DNA of 64,000 nt from Caenispirillum bisanense. GTDB lineage: Bacteria > Pseudomonadota > Alphaproteobacteria > Rhodospirillales > UBA2165. Shown piece after piece: positions 1 through 12,651 of the stretch. Under the pieces are notes generated by a model. That model was not told where the DNA came from. It worked only from the letters and a program-made list of their open reading frames with translations, and did no database searches. The stretch covers positions 43,855-107,854 of the forward strand of contig CAMDWJ010000012.1 of NCBI GenBank assembly GCA_945877815.1, given 5' to 3'. The translations under genes were made by a program, and so were the position numbers. How positions within the stretch are numbered: the stretch's first letter is position 1; each line of letters begins with the position of its first letter.

Positions 1-2
1 CG

Positions 3-296
3 ACCCACGTCCCCGAAGCCCTGCACCGACTGACCGAGGCCTATAAGGCGCTCGGCCTGACCGAGGATGCCCGCAAGACCGCCGCCGTCCTCGGCCATAA
101 CTTCCCCGGCAGCGAATGGTATATCGATTCCTTCGAGCTGGTCGAAGGGACGCCGTTCCGTGAAAAGGTCGAGAAGAAGGCGCCGTGGTATTGGCCGTTC
201 GGCGCGGCGACCAAAAAAGAAAGCGCCCAAATGGCCTCGCCGCCCGTTGTCGATGATTCCAAGGGGAAGTCGAGTCCTTGGTATTGGCCATTTTGA
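3..296 (+). CDS. bamD: Outer membrane assembly factor BamD, 3' end only
   Basis: The window opens inside this gene, and the last 97 residues run to the TGA at 294-296. BamD is a TPR lipoprotein of the BAM complex that helps insert beta-barrel proteins into the outer membrane. What is visible is the tail of the last TPR helices (LTEAYKALGLTEDARKTAAV), then the typical C-terminal GSEWY segment. A Lys/Pro-rich tail carries the motif PWYWPF twice, the second copy at the very end. The position just ahead of recN and ligA is the usual alphaproteobacterial order. The lipobox and most TPRs lie outside the window, so the name rests on this tail and the context. Confidence 0.82.
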   Translation, partial: THVPEALHRLTEAYKALGLTEDARKTAAVLGHNFPGSEWYIDSFELVEGTPFREKVEKKAPWYWPFGAATKKESAQMASPPVVDDSKGKSSPWYWPF

Positions 297-359
297 CGTC
301 GTCCTGAGGAATCGACCCGGTGGCTTTCTCACGCCTCTGGCCACTGGCATAATCTCCGT

Positions 360-4188
<3,829 letters not shown>

Positions 4189-4189
4189 G

Positions 4190-5242
4190 CTACTCCGCCG
4201 CCTTGGCGCCCGCACTGCGTTCGCGCGCCAGAATCCCGTCGACAATGCGCCGCGCTTGGACCGCGCCCGCATCTTGGCGGAAATCGATCTGTGGCGGGAG
4301 TGAGCTGCCGTAGAGCGAAATGTTTTTCTGCTGCTCGCGGATGATGTGCAGATCTTCCATGAAGGCAGTGTGCACCTGACGAAAGACGAGTTCCGTCACG
4401 GTCGGATCGTCGAGCGCGAAGTCGCGCGCCTGGGCCCAGAAATAATGCGTCGTCGTCTCGGTCTCGGGGGTGATTGCGTTGAGATTGCGCATCGAAAATC
4501 CCTGCGAACGGTCGCCGTCGCGTGCCCCCGTGCCGGCGATTGCGCCGCCGACATCGAGACGCACGAAAGCAGGTGCGGAATAGTCGATGATTTGCCAACG
4601 ATCGATGTTCTGGTCGGGCTTAAAGCCGCCAGCACGTTGGAAGAAGGGCGGCGGCGGCGAATTCATGATCCAGCGAGTCACGCGCACGCGATCGCCGTCA
4701 TGCTCGGTGGCAATGGGCGAGCCCGAGATCGCCTCGGTGCCGAGCGTGGTGCGATGGACGAATTGCAGATGGGTAAGATCGAGCAGATTCTCGACGAGCA
4801 GAAGATAGTTCCCCTCCAGATCGAGCTTCTCGCCTTTGGCCCGCCAGTTGGGATCGTCCATCCAATGGAAATCTTCAATCAAATTCGGATCGGCGAGTGC
4901 CGGATCGCCCATCCAAATCCATATCCAATGATTGCGTTCGACGACGGGAAAGCTCCGCACGCAAGCCTGCGGCGGAATATTGACCTGCGAGGGAATGAGC
5001 ACACAGGCGCCGCTCGCATCGTATTGCAGCCCGTGATAGGGACATTCGACGGAGTTGCCGATGAGCCGACCTTCTGACAACGGCATATGGCGGTGGCAGC
5101 AGCGATCTTCGAGCGCAGCCGGCGTGCCTTCGCTGTCGCGCCAGAACACGATGGGCTGGTTGCAGATCGTGCGGCGCATCAGCTCTTGGCGCCGGACTTC
5201 CCAATCCCACGCTGCGACATACCAGAAATTGCGCGGAAACAT
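4190..5242 (-). CDS. Rieske non-heme iron oxygenase (VanA-like)
   Basis: This 350-residue aromatic-ring oxygenase or O-demethylase alpha subunit belongs to the phenylpropionate/vanillate dioxygenase group. The Rieske [2Fe-2S] ligands are C48 and H50 (DRCCHRHMPLS) and C67 and H70 (CPYHG). The mononuclear iron site is seen as NLLDLTHLQFVH, giving H158 and H163. The size suits a single-component VanA-type oxygenase. No ferredoxin reductase lies next to it, so electrons must come from a partner elsewhere. The substrate cannot be read from sequence. VanA-like proteins demethylate methoxybenzoates, which would suit the other aromatic-acid genes in this window. Confidence 0.85.
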   Translation of the reverse strand: MFPRNFWYVAAWDWEVRRQELMRRTICNQPIVFWRDSEGTPAALEDRCCHRHMPLSEGRLIGNSVECPYHGLQYDASGACVLIPSQVNIPPQACVRSFPVVERNHWIWIWMGDPALADPNLIEDFHWMDDPNWRAKGEKLDLEGNYLLLVENLLDLTHLQFVHRTTLGTEAISGSPIATEHDGDRVRVTRWIMNSPPPPFFQRAGGFKPDQNIDRWQIIDYSAPAFVRLDVGGAIAGTGARDGDRSQGFSMRNLNAITPETETTTHYFWAQARDFALDDPTVTELVFRQVHTAFMEDLHIIREQQKNISLYGSSLPPQIDFRQDAGAVQARRIVDGILARERSAGAKAAE

Positions 5243-5332
5243 GATGCCTCTCCTAATTCTTATGGGAGAAGCATAGCCGACAAGCCGCCTGCCCTCTAGG
5301 GGGCAGGGTTCGGCTCGGCCGTTTAAGAAGCT

Positions 5333-5821
5333 CTAATTCAGTTTCGATCCAAGCTCGCCGATGGCGGCGTCGACGATCTGCTCGGCGCGCGCACCCTGAA
5401 CCTCCTGGGCGAGGATCTGGCGGGTCGCTTCGAGCGCCACATCGGCTGTCAGCGCCCGGATCTCGGCGGTTGCGTCGGCTTCGGCTTGGGCGATGCGGTC
5501 CATCGCCATGCGCTCGCGGCGTTTGAGCGAGGCTTCGGCGTCTTCGGTCATTTTGATACGCAGGCTCTGCGCGCTACCGCGCGCATCTTCGACGATGCTG
5601 CGGGCCTCGCGCTCGGCATCGGCAAGCTTACGCTTGGCTGCGGCCAGCATGTCCTGGGCTTCTTCGCGCAGGCGCATTGCCTCGTCGATCCGCGCCTGGA
5701 TCTCGGCGATTTTGTCGTCGAGCGCCTTCGTGATGATCTTGCCCACGGGCTTTGCGACCAGGGCAATGAGAATGATGAAGGCAACACCGACCCAGAAGGC
5801 GGGATCATGGAGGAATGCCAT
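5333..5821 (-). CDS. atpF: ATP synthase F0 subunit b
   Basis: This 162-residue peripheral stalk subunit is the last gene of the F0 operon. A single N-terminal membrane segment (FWVGVAFIILIALVAKPVG, about residues 9-27) is followed by a long charged helix rich in Ala, Glu, Arg and Asp that dimerises with b'. Its start codon overlaps the stop of the b' gene by one base (TGATG), so translation is coupled. Having both b and b' is the arrangement of alphaproteobacteria and photosynthetic organisms. Confidence 0.93.
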   Translation of the reverse strand: MAFLHDPAFWVGVAFIILIALVAKPVGKIITKALDDKIAEIQARIDEAMRLREEAQDMLAAAKRKLADAEREARSIVEDARGSAQSLRIKMTEDAEASLKRRERMAMDRIAQAEADATAEIRALTADVALEATRQILAQEVQGARAEQIVDAAIGELGSKLN

Positions 5822-6312
5822 CAGCTGCGTCCCCCGAGTGCGCGATCAACTGCGGCTGCCGTCGCCTGCTCGCTCGGCGTCGTGCCGATCAGGCGTTGCG
5901 TGGCCGCCTGGGCGACGCCGACGGCGGCATCGCGGATGCTCGCCCGCGCGGCCGTCTTGGCCCGCTCGATCTCGGCCTCGGCCGTTTTGATCTGGGCGGC
6001 GAGGCGCTGGCCGAGCTGTTCGCTCTTGGCCTGCGCGTCGCTGCTGACCTCGCGGGCAGTCTCCTGGATCGCGGCACGAGCGTCACTACGCGCCAGTGCG
6101 AGGCTTTTGTCGTAGGCCTCCGCGTCGGCTTGCGCCGTGGCCCGCATCTCTTCCGCCGACGCCAGGTTGTCGTCGATCTTGTCCTGGCGTTCGGCGAGCA
6201 CGTTGCCGATCCTGGGCAGGGCGACTCGCGCCATCAGGATGTAGAGGACGACAAACGAGATCGCGAGCCAGATGATCTGGCTTGGAAATGTCGCGATATC
6301 AAATTGAGGCAT
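5821..6312 (-). CDS. atpG: ATP synthase F0 subunit b'
   Basis: This is a 163-residue second b-type stalk subunit. The N-terminal PQFDIATFPSQIIWLAISF is characteristic of b' (AtpF2/AtpX). One membrane helix spans about residues 11-30, and the rest is an alpha-helical coiled coil. It sits between atpE and atpF and overlaps atpF by one base. It pairs with b to form the stator that holds F1 to subunit a. In this clade the symbol varies between atpG and atpF2. Confidence 0.9.
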   Translation of the reverse strand: MPQFDIATFPSQIIWLAISFVVLYILMARVALPRIGNVLAERQDKIDDNLASAEEMRATAQADAEAYDKSLALARSDARAAIQETAREVSSDAQAKSEQLGQRLAAQIKTAEAEIERAKTAARASIRDAAVGVAQAATQRLIGTTPSEQATAAAVDRALGGRS

Positions 6313-6386
6313 GCGCGCGCTCCGGGACTGCGGGGGCCGGTGGGCGTTGGCGGGACCGAAGTCCCGCCGACACCAGCCGTATCGGC

Positions 6387-6635
<249 letters not shown>

Positions 6636-6651
6636 TCAGTATTTGGTTGGA

Positions 6652-7383
6652 TTAGTGGAGATGGACCGCATCGTTAATGTAGATGCAGGTCAGAATGGTG
6701 AAGATGTACGCCTGCAGGAAGGCGATCAGCAGTTCCAGCGCGGTCACCGCGACCAGGCCCAAGACCGGTATCGCGCCGAAGATGCCGAGAGGAATGACAA
6801 ACCCCGCGACCACCTTCAGCAGCGTATGCCCCGCCATCATGTTGGCGAATAGGCGGACGCTGAGGCTGACGGGGCGTGACAAATACGAAATGATTTCGAT
6901 CGGGATTAGCAGGGGCGCCATCGCGATCGGCACGCCGTGCGGCAGGAAGAACGAAAAGAACTTCATCCCGTGTTTGGCGATGGCGATCAGGGTCACGGCG
7001 ACGAAGATGAAGGCGGCGAGCGCGAAGGTGACCGCGAGGTGGCTCGTATAGGTGAAGCTGTAGGGAAGCATGCCGAGCATGTTGCCGAACAGGACGAACA
7101 TGAAGACCGAGAAGATGAAGGGGAAATAGGGACGCCCTTCCTTGCCGATCGTATCGGTCAGCATCTTGGCGATGAAGGTGTAGGACAACTCGGCGAGTAG
7201 CTGCCAGCGTCCAGGAACGAGGGCGCGCGAGCGCACCGACAGAATCATCAGCGCGGAAATGCACAGCACCGCGACGACCATGAAGGCGGCGGAATTGGTG
7301 AAGGACGCATCAATGCCGCCGATGTGAATCGGAATCAGGGGCTTGATGTGAAACTGTTCGAGAGGATTGTGCGCTTCGGCCAC
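6652..7383 (-). CDS. atpB: ATP synthase F0 subunit a
   Basis: This 243-residue integral membrane stator subunit contains the proton half-channels. The essential arginine is in SVRLFANMMAGH, and the C-terminal LLIAFLQAYIFTILTCIYI helix is typical. It starts only 7 bases downstream of the atpI stop and is followed by atpE, the normal order for a separate alphaproteobacterial F0 operon. The F1 genes are not in the window. Confidence 0.96.
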   Translation of the reverse strand: MAEAHNPLEQFHIKPLIPIHIGGIDASFTNSAAFMVVAVLCISALMILSVRSRALVPGRWQLLAELSYTFIAKMLTDTIGKEGRPYFPFIFSVFMFVLFGNMLGMLPYSFTYTSHLAVTFALAAFIFVAVTLIAIAKHGMKFFSFFLPHGVPIAMAPLLIPIEIISYLSRPVSLSVRLFANMMAGHTLLKVVAGFVIPLGIFGAIPVLGLVAVTALELLIAFLQAYIFTILTCIYINDAVHLH

Positions 7384-7390
7384 TTAACGG

Positions 7391-7735
7391 CTACCCCTTG
7401 TGTTCGTCCGACTTGGTCGGCCGCTTAAAACCGACCGGCGATCCTTGGCCCATCGCCAACCGGAAGACATTCCATAGTCCCGCAGCGCCGCCGAGCAAGG
7501 TAAAGCCGATCAGGAACCAAGGCCGGGTCTCCAGCCAACGATCGATCCCATAACCGATCGCTATTCCCATCACCAGCGTCACGACCAGCTCCGTGCCGAT
7601 TCGCGATGCAAGTCCCAGCCCGCTCTGCGGCAAAGCATGTGCCGACCGCTCCTCCGGTGGACGCTCCCGTTCGCGTGCGCGAGCAAGGCGGTCTTCGAAG
7701 TCCTCTTTGGCCTGGGGTTCCGACGATTCACTCAT
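7391..7735 (-). CDS. atpI: F0F1 ATP synthase assembly protein AtpI
   Basis: This is a 114-residue membrane protein heading the F0 operon. I use the ATG at 7735 (MSESSEPQ) because the 34 residues upstream are not family-like. An acidic and basic cytoplasmic N-terminus precedes two membrane segments, about residues 44-66 and 70-92, with the family signature IGYGIDRWLETRPWFLIGF. AtpI helps assemble the c-ring and may aid Mg2+ uptake. It is a short form of the family. Confidence 0.85.
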   Translation of the reverse strand: MSESSEPQAKEDFEDRLARARERERPPEERSAHALPQSGLGLASRIGTELVVTLVMGIAIGYGIDRWLETRPWFLIGFTLLGGAAGLWNVFRLAMGQGSPVGFKRPTKSDEHKG

Positions 7736-7901
7736 GTCCGAACCCGCAGCCCTACGAGAGATCCAGCGGACGGCGAAACTCCCCCGAGATGAAGTCGCGC
7801 CAACGAAATCGGGCGGACCATATCGGCCCCCTCCCACCCTGTCAAGTTGCCTGCGACTTGCGATAAATAACTGGATTTGTTGGGGTTTTCGGCATTATTC
7901 G

Positions 7902-7936
7902 CTCCCTCCCCGAGAGGGGGAGGGTTGGGGTGGGGG
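7902..7936 (+). repeat. G-rich hairpin repeat, left flank of DUF559 gene
   Basis: A short hairpin (CTCCCTCCCC, loop GAGA, GGGGGAGGG) is followed by a G-run tail. The core GGGGAGGGTTGGGGTGGGG is identical to the inverted copy at 8311-8351 on the other side of the DUF559 gene. Four G-runs separated by loops of 1, 2 and 1 bases make a textbook G-quadruplex motif. Related copies lie at 33731-33813 and 63971-64000. Confidence 0.8.
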
Positions 7937-7943
7937 ATCGATA

Positions 7944-8276
7944 TCAGATTTTGATCAAATAAGCTCTGATTCGCTCCAAAACACCGTCGATATTCTCGGT
8001 AATATCGTTAATCCAAAACCGAACAACCGGGAAGCGAGGCCGTTCGATATCCTGGGCTCGAGCAGCATCTTGCGCCTGCCGGTCTGAATGCGGGCCTCCA
8101 TCGATTTCGATGATCAGTCGCGCCGCATGGCTATAGAAGTCGACGACATATTTGCCGATCGGGACTTGGCGTCGGAAACGGGCGCACTCAAGCTCCTTAT
8201 TGCGGAGGCGCGACCTTAGGCGCCGCTCGGCGTCGGTTTGATTGGCACGCAGCCGTCGTGCAACGGTCGAGGACAT
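7944..8276 (-). CDS. DUF559 endonuclease-domain protein
   Basis: This 110-residue single-domain protein belongs to the DUF559 group, distant relatives of the Vsr nick-making endonuclease with a PD-(D/E)XK fold. The start MSSTVARRLRANQTDAERRL and the core GKYVVDFYSHAARLIIEIDGGPH are diagnostic. VDF and IEIDG supply the acidic residues, and a His follows. It is alone in its orientation unit and sits precisely between two inverted copies of a G-rich hairpin repeat, 8 bases from one and 35 from the other. This arrangement recalls REP-flanked RAYT transposase genes. The biochemical role of DUF559 is unknown, so nuclease activity is inferred. Confidence 0.88.
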   Translation of the reverse strand: MSSTVARRLRANQTDAERRLRSRLRNKELECARFRRQVPIGKYVVDFYSHAARLIIEIDGGPHSDRQAQDAARAQDIERPRFPVVRFWINDITENIDGVLERIRAYLIKI

Positions 8277-8310
8277 GGCCGGATTTTATCCGGACTCGGG
8301 TAGGCTGAGT

Positions 8311-8351
8311 ACCCCCACCCCAACCCTCCCCCAATGGAGCAGGGGGAGAGG
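8311..8351 (-). repeat. G-rich hairpin repeat, right flank of DUF559 gene
   Basis: This is the inverted partner of the repeat at 7902-7936. Read on the minus strand it has a C-rich arm, a loop and then the same GGGGAGGGTTGGGGTGGGG core. It also lies just past the smc stop codon and could serve as an mRNA end structure, but no T-run follows the hairpin. Confidence 0.78.
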
Positions 8352-8356
8352 ACGGG

Positions 8357-11300
8357 TTAAGCCGTGGCGCGGATTTCCATGGCCTGACTGAGATCGACTG
8401 AGACCAGTTGCGACACGCCGCGTTCGCCCATGGTCACGCCGAACAGGCGATCGACGCGCGCCATGGTCATGCGGTGATGGGTGATGACCAGGAAGCGGGT
8501 CGAGAGCGAGTGTGCCATGTCGCTGACCAGGGTGCAAAACCGGTCAACGTTCGATTCGTCGAGCGGTGCGTCCACTTCGTCCAGCACACAGATTGGGGCC
8601 GGATTGCACATGAACACGGCGAACAGCAGCGACAATGCGGTTAGGGCCTGCTCGCCGCCGGACAGCAGCGACAGTACCTGGAGGCGCTTGCCGGGCGGGC
8701 TCGCCATGATTTCGACGCCGGCCTCGAGCGGATCTTCCGATTCGGTCAGCGTGAGATAGGCGCGGCCGCCGCCGAATAATTGCACGAACAGCTTCTGGAA
8801 ATGCTCGTCGACCTGCTTGAAGGCGTCGAGGAGTCGCTGTCGTCCTTCGCGGTTTAGTTCCGAGATGCCGCGGCGCAGCTTTTCGATCGCTTGCTGCAAA
8901 TCCGAACGCTCGTTGGTCAGCGATTCCATCTGGTCGGTTAGCTCCTGTGCTTCCGCTTCGGCGCGCAGATTGACCGGACCCATGGTTTCGCGTTCGCGGT
9001 GTAGGCGTTCGACCCGGCGCTCGGCCGATTCGAGATCGGGTAGGGCGCCTTCCTCTTCGATGCCGGCAAGCTCGCGCAGAGTGGCGGGCGCGCTTTGCAG
9101 GCGGTCGCGGATGCGGTCGGTCAGCGCGGTTTCGCCCTGGCGCGCCTGTTCGACGGCGGCTTCGGCGCGCACGCGGATTTCGCGGGCACTTGCGAGGCGA
9201 TGGTCGGCCTCGCGCAAGGTCTTGTCGGCTTCGGCGGCCATGCGCTCATGTTCGGCCAAGGTGTCGGCGCAATCGCGCCGTTTGGCCTCGGCCACCTCGA
9301 TATGTTGCAGCAGTTCGGCGTTGCGGCGGTCGAGTTCGGCAGGCTTGTCGCTGATCGCCGCAAGCTCCACCTCGGTTTCGCCGCGCCTTTCGGTGAGTTG
9401 GGTCTGGCGCTGTTCGGCGCCGCCGCGACGATCGCGCCACGAGGCGAGTTCGCCGGCGACCGCGACGAGACGGCGGCGGCGGTCCGCCACTTGGCGGGCG
9501 AGGCCCTCGAAGGCGCTTTGGGTTTCGACAAGATAGGCCCGCTGATCGCCGACTTCGGCGCGCAAGGTTTCAGCCTCGCGCTGGCCGGGTTCGGCATCGG
9601 GCAGGGCGGCGCGCGCCGCCTCGGCTTCGTTGAAGGCGCCATCGGCCTCGGCGAGATCGGCGGCGATGCGTTCGGCGGTTTCGCGTCGTGCCGACAGGCG
9701 CGAATCGTTTTCGGCGCTCTTCTGGCGGATGGAGGAAAGCGCATCGCGTACACCTGAATGTTCCCGTTCGGCGCCTTGCAGCGTCTGGCGGGCTGTCGAT
9801 TCGGCGGCGGCAGCATCGCGCATCGCGGCGCGCGCGGCCTGATCGGCTTCTTCGGCTTCGGCGGCGATGGCGGCGAGGGCCCCCAATTGCGCGCGCAGTT
9901 CGACCAGACGGTTGCGTTGTTCGAGGCGAACGGCGGCTGGGGTCGGCGCTTCGGCGGCGGCGACGAACCCGTCCCAGCGCCACAATGCACCGTCCCTGGT
10001 GACGAGGCGCTGGCCGTTTTGCAGCCGTGCCGACAGACGGTGCCCCGTCTCGGCATCGACGACGACGCCGATCTGCGACAGGCGGCGATGCATGGCATCG
10101 GGCGCGGCGACATGGGCGAGCAGCGATTCAACGCCATCCGGCAATGCCGGTTGTTCATAGGTGCCGACGAGGCGGCGCCAATGGATGGGTGCCGCTTCGT
10201 CGGTCGAGGCATCGAGATCGTCGCCGAGAGCTGCGCCGAGCGCTTTCTCAAACCCAGGTTCGACCTTCACGGCATCGACGAGCGGCGGCCACAGATCGGG
10301 ATCGCCGGCTTCGAGCAGGCGGGCGATGGCTTTGATTTCGGCTTCGAGACGGGTGACGTCGGCGCTTGTCGTGCGGGCCCTGGCACCGGTTTCTTCGACG
10401 CGGCCTGAGGTTTCGCCGCGGCGTTGTTCGGCGCTCTGCACCGAGGCGCGCGCACCTTCGACGCCTGCGGCCGTGGCGCTTAGGCGTTGTTCGGCTTCCG
10501 CGAGGGCGACAGGATCGATGGCCTGCGCCCTGATCCCTTCGATTTGGCGGTCGACATCGGCGGCACTGGCGCGCAGCCGCTCGACACGTGCGCGCAACTC
10601 GTTGCGCCGCCGGTCGAGGTTGGCGCGTTGCGCTTCTTCGGCCGCGAGACGCTGGGTGAGGGCATTCAGGCGCGCCTCGATGGTGGCGGTATCCTCGCGC
10701 GCGGCATAAAGCTTGGCGCGCGCGCGCGCGGTATCGACTTCCTCGCCGCCGAGTACTTGGTTGATCTCGACTTCTTCCGCACCCAGCCGCTGCATGGCGG
10801 TATCGGCATCCGCCATCAGAGCGGCTTCGCGGTTCATATCCTCGCCGATCTGGGCCAGGCGCTTCTCGCTGTCGAGGCGCGCGGCTTCGATACGCTTGCG
10901 TTCCTCTTCGAGCGATTCGCGGGCATGCAGCATGCGCTGCAAGGCGGCGGCGGCGCGGGCTTCGTCCTCGCGCAGCGGCGGCAGGGCCGATTGGGCGTTG
11001 GCTTGATTGGTGGCGGCGTGCGCGGCCTCGCCGGTTAAATCGACGACGATCTTCTCGGCTGCGGCCAATTGTTCCTCGGCGCGCGCAAGTTCGGCGGTCG
11101 CGTTCTCCCATAAAAGCGCGAACATTGCCGCTTCGGCCTTGCGGATATGATCGTTCAGGCTGCGATAGCGCGCGGCCTGACGGGCCTGCTTGCGTAAGGA
11201 TTGCAGCTGGGTTTCGAGCGTGACCAGCACGTCGTTGAGGCGTTCAAGATTGGCGTCGGCGGCTTTCAGGCGTAACTCGGCCTCGTGGCGGCGCGAATGC

Positions 11301-11818
11301 AGCCCGACGATGCCGGCGGCTTCTTCGATCAGCATTCGGCGCTCGGTCGGCTTGGCCGAGATGATCTTGCTGATCTGACCTTGGCTGACTAGCGCGGTCG
11401 AGCGCGCGCCCGAAGCCTGGTCGGCGAACAGCAGATGGACATCGCGGGCGCGCACCTCGTTGCCGTTGACTCGATAGGCCGAACCTTTTTCGCGTTCGAT
11501 GCGGCGGCTGATCTCCAGCACTTCGGCATCGTTGAAGGCGGCCGGCGCATTGCGCTCGCCGTTATCCAGCGTCAGGACCACTTCGGCGATGTTGCGCGCC
11601 GGACGACTGGTGGTGCCGGCGAAAATCACGTCGTCCATCTCGGTGCCGCGCATTTGCTTGGCCGAAGTTTCGCCCATCACCCATTTCAGGCTTTCGACGA
11701 TGTTGGACTTGCCGCAACCGTTGGGACCGACAATGCCGGTCACACCCGGCAGGATATCGAGTTCGGTAGGATCGACGAAGGATTTGAAACCTGTCAGACG
11801 GACTTTTGTGAATTGCAC
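8357..11818 (-). CDS. smc: Chromosome segregation protein SMC
   Basis: This 1153-residue condensin-type ATPase compacts and segregates the chromosome with ScpA/ScpB. Walker A is GPNGCGKSN at residues 31-39. The signature LSGGEQALTALSLLFA and the Walker B segment CVLDEVDAPLDESN lie near residues 1050-1080. Between them are two long coiled-coil arms flanking a hinge around residues 520-640. Full length, no interruption seen. The upstream neighbour is a thiol oxidoreductase gene only 26 bases away, an order I believe is common in this clade. Confidence 0.97.
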   Translation of the reverse strand: MQFTKVRLTGFKSFVDPTELDILPGVTGIVGPNGCGKSNIVESLKWVMGETSAKQMRGTEMDDVIFAGTTSRPARNIAEVVLTLDNGERNAPAAFNDAEVLEISRRIEREKGSAYRVNGNEVRARDVHLLFADQASGARSTALVSQGQISKIISAKPTERRMLIEEAAGIVGLHSRRHEAELRLKAADANLERLNDVLVTLETQLQSLRKQARQAARYRSLNDHIRKAEAAMFALLWENATAELARAEEQLAAAEKIVVDLTGEAAHAATNQANAQSALPPLREDEARAAAALQRMLHARESLEEERKRIEAARLDSEKRLAQIGEDMNREAALMADADTAMQRLGAEEVEINQVLGGEEVDTARARAKLYAAREDTATIEARLNALTQRLAAEEAQRANLDRRRNELRARVERLRASAADVDRQIEGIRAQAIDPVALAEAEQRLSATAAGVEGARASVQSAEQRRGETSGRVEETGARARTTSADVTRLEAEIKAIARLLEAGDPDLWPPLVDAVKVEPGFEKALGAALGDDLDASTDEAAPIHWRRLVGTYEQPALPDGVESLLAHVAAPDAMHRRLSQIGVVVDAETGHRLSARLQNGQRLVTRDGALWRWDGFVAAAEAPTPAAVRLEQRNRLVELRAQLGALAAIAAEAEEADQAARAAMRDAAAAESTARQTLQGAEREHSGVRDALSSIRQKSAENDSRLSARRETAERIAADLAEADGAFNEAEAARAALPDAEPGQREAETLRAEVGDQRAYLVETQSAFEGLARQVADRRRRLVAVAGELASWRDRRGGAEQRQTQLTERRGETEVELAAISDKPAELDRRNAELLQHIEVAEAKRRDCADTLAEHERMAAEADKTLREADHRLASAREIRVRAEAAVEQARQGETALTDRIRDRLQSAPATLRELAGIEEEGALPDLESAERRVERLHRERETMGPVNLRAEAEAQELTDQMESLTNERSDLQQAIEKLRRGISELNREGRQRLLDAFKQVDEHFQKLFVQLFGGGRAYLTLTESEDPLEAGVEIMASPPGKRLQVLSLLSGGEQALTALSLLFAVFMCNPAPICVLDEVDAPLDESNVDRFCTLVSDMAHSLSTRFLVITHHRMTMARVDRLFGVTMGERGVSQLVSVDLSQAMEIRATA

Positions 11819-11844
11819 TTTTCGCGCCCCCGTTCGCGATTACG

Positions 11845-12486
11845 TTACTTGCTTTTCACGGCCGCAGCCGCGTCCAGCGCTTTGCGGAATTCCCCGACGG
11901 ATAGACCGCCGGTCATCTTGGTGCCGTTGACGACGAAGGTCGGCGTCGAATTGACCTTGAATTCCTGTTCGGCCTTGCCGCGACTTGAAACGACTCCGTC
12001 GAAAATTTCTTTATTGGCGAGGCAGGCATCGAAACTTTCCTTGGAGAGGCCGGCGACCGCGCCCAGTCGCTGCAGGGCCGCCACCGGATCGCTCGCGCGC
12101 GCCCAGCTTTCCTGCGTACGGAACAGGGTTTCGACCAGCCCGTAATAACGGTCCTTGGGCGCGCAGCGCGCCATCATGGCGGCGCGCAGCGCCACGCCAT
12201 CGAGCGGATAGTCGCGATAGATCAGCTTCACCTTGCCGGTATCGACATACTCTTTCTTGATGGTCGGCAGGGTTTCCTTGGCGAAAGTGGCGCAGTGGGG
12301 ACAGGTCAGCGAGGCATATTCGATCAGGGTGACCGGCGCATCGGCCTTGCCCAACACTCGGTCGGCCAGGATGTCCTCTGTGGCGGGTAGCATATCGGCG
12401 GCCGAGGCGACCATCGGGGCGATTGCCACCGCGAGAACCAGGGTGAGTCCTCTGATTACCCGCATTAACACAATATTTCCGGTCAT
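11845..12486 (-). CDS. Secreted DsbA-like thiol oxidoreductase
   Basis: This 213-residue protein of the thioredoxin_4/DsbA group is exported by a signal peptide (hydrophobic LTLVLAVAIAPMVASA). The active-site motif is CPHC at residues 62-65. I start it at the ATG at 12486, which has a GGAGAG ribosome site, rather than the longer in-frame extension or the ATG at 12465. The C-terminal STPTFVVNGTKMTGG contains the cis-Pro loop. It likely oxidises or isomerises disulfides in the periplasm. It lies directly upstream of smc on the same strand. Confidence 0.88.
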   Translation of the reverse strand: MTGNIVLMRVIRGLTLVLAVAIAPMVASAADMLPATEDILADRVLGKADAPVTLIEYASLTCPHCATFAKETLPTIKKEYVDTGKVKLIYRDYPLDGVALRAAMMARCAPKDRYYGLVETLFRTQESWARASDPVAALQRLGAVAGLSKESFDACLANKEIFDGVVSSRGKAEQEFKVNSTPTFVVNGTKMTGGLSVGEFRKALDAAAAVKSK

Positions 12487-12592
12487 TTGCTCTCCGACCC
12501 ACAACATGTGGTGATAATAAAGTTGGCGTTTCGACTCTACAAGCGACGAAAAAAGCGGCGATTTTAGGGCCTTAGACGACTTATCCCCATTG

Positions 12593-12611
12593 GGCCCCAC
12601 GAAATATGGGG
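12593..12611. repeat. Small palindrome between DUF721 and DsbA-like genes
   Basis: GCCCCA and TGGGGC form a 6-bp stem with a 7-base loop in the gap between the two minus-strand genes. There is no T-run, so it is not a convincing intrinsic terminator. It may be a fragment of the GCATCC-type dispersed repeats seen at 18462, 25311 and 54351. Confidence 0.4.
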
Positions 12612-12651
12612 CATCCACGGCCCTTCGACTGTTTGGAGAGGGAAGGGATTG

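Noticed and set aside
5294..5312. Hairpin CTGCCC/GGGCAG between atpF and the Rieske gene
   Set aside because: No T-run in either direction, so it is not counted as an intrinsic terminator; it may still stabilise mRNA ends.
7902..8351. CRISPR-like or toxin-antitoxin reading of the DUF559 region
   Set aside because: There are only two inverted repeats without regular spacers, and no partner gene; a REP-like element fits better.
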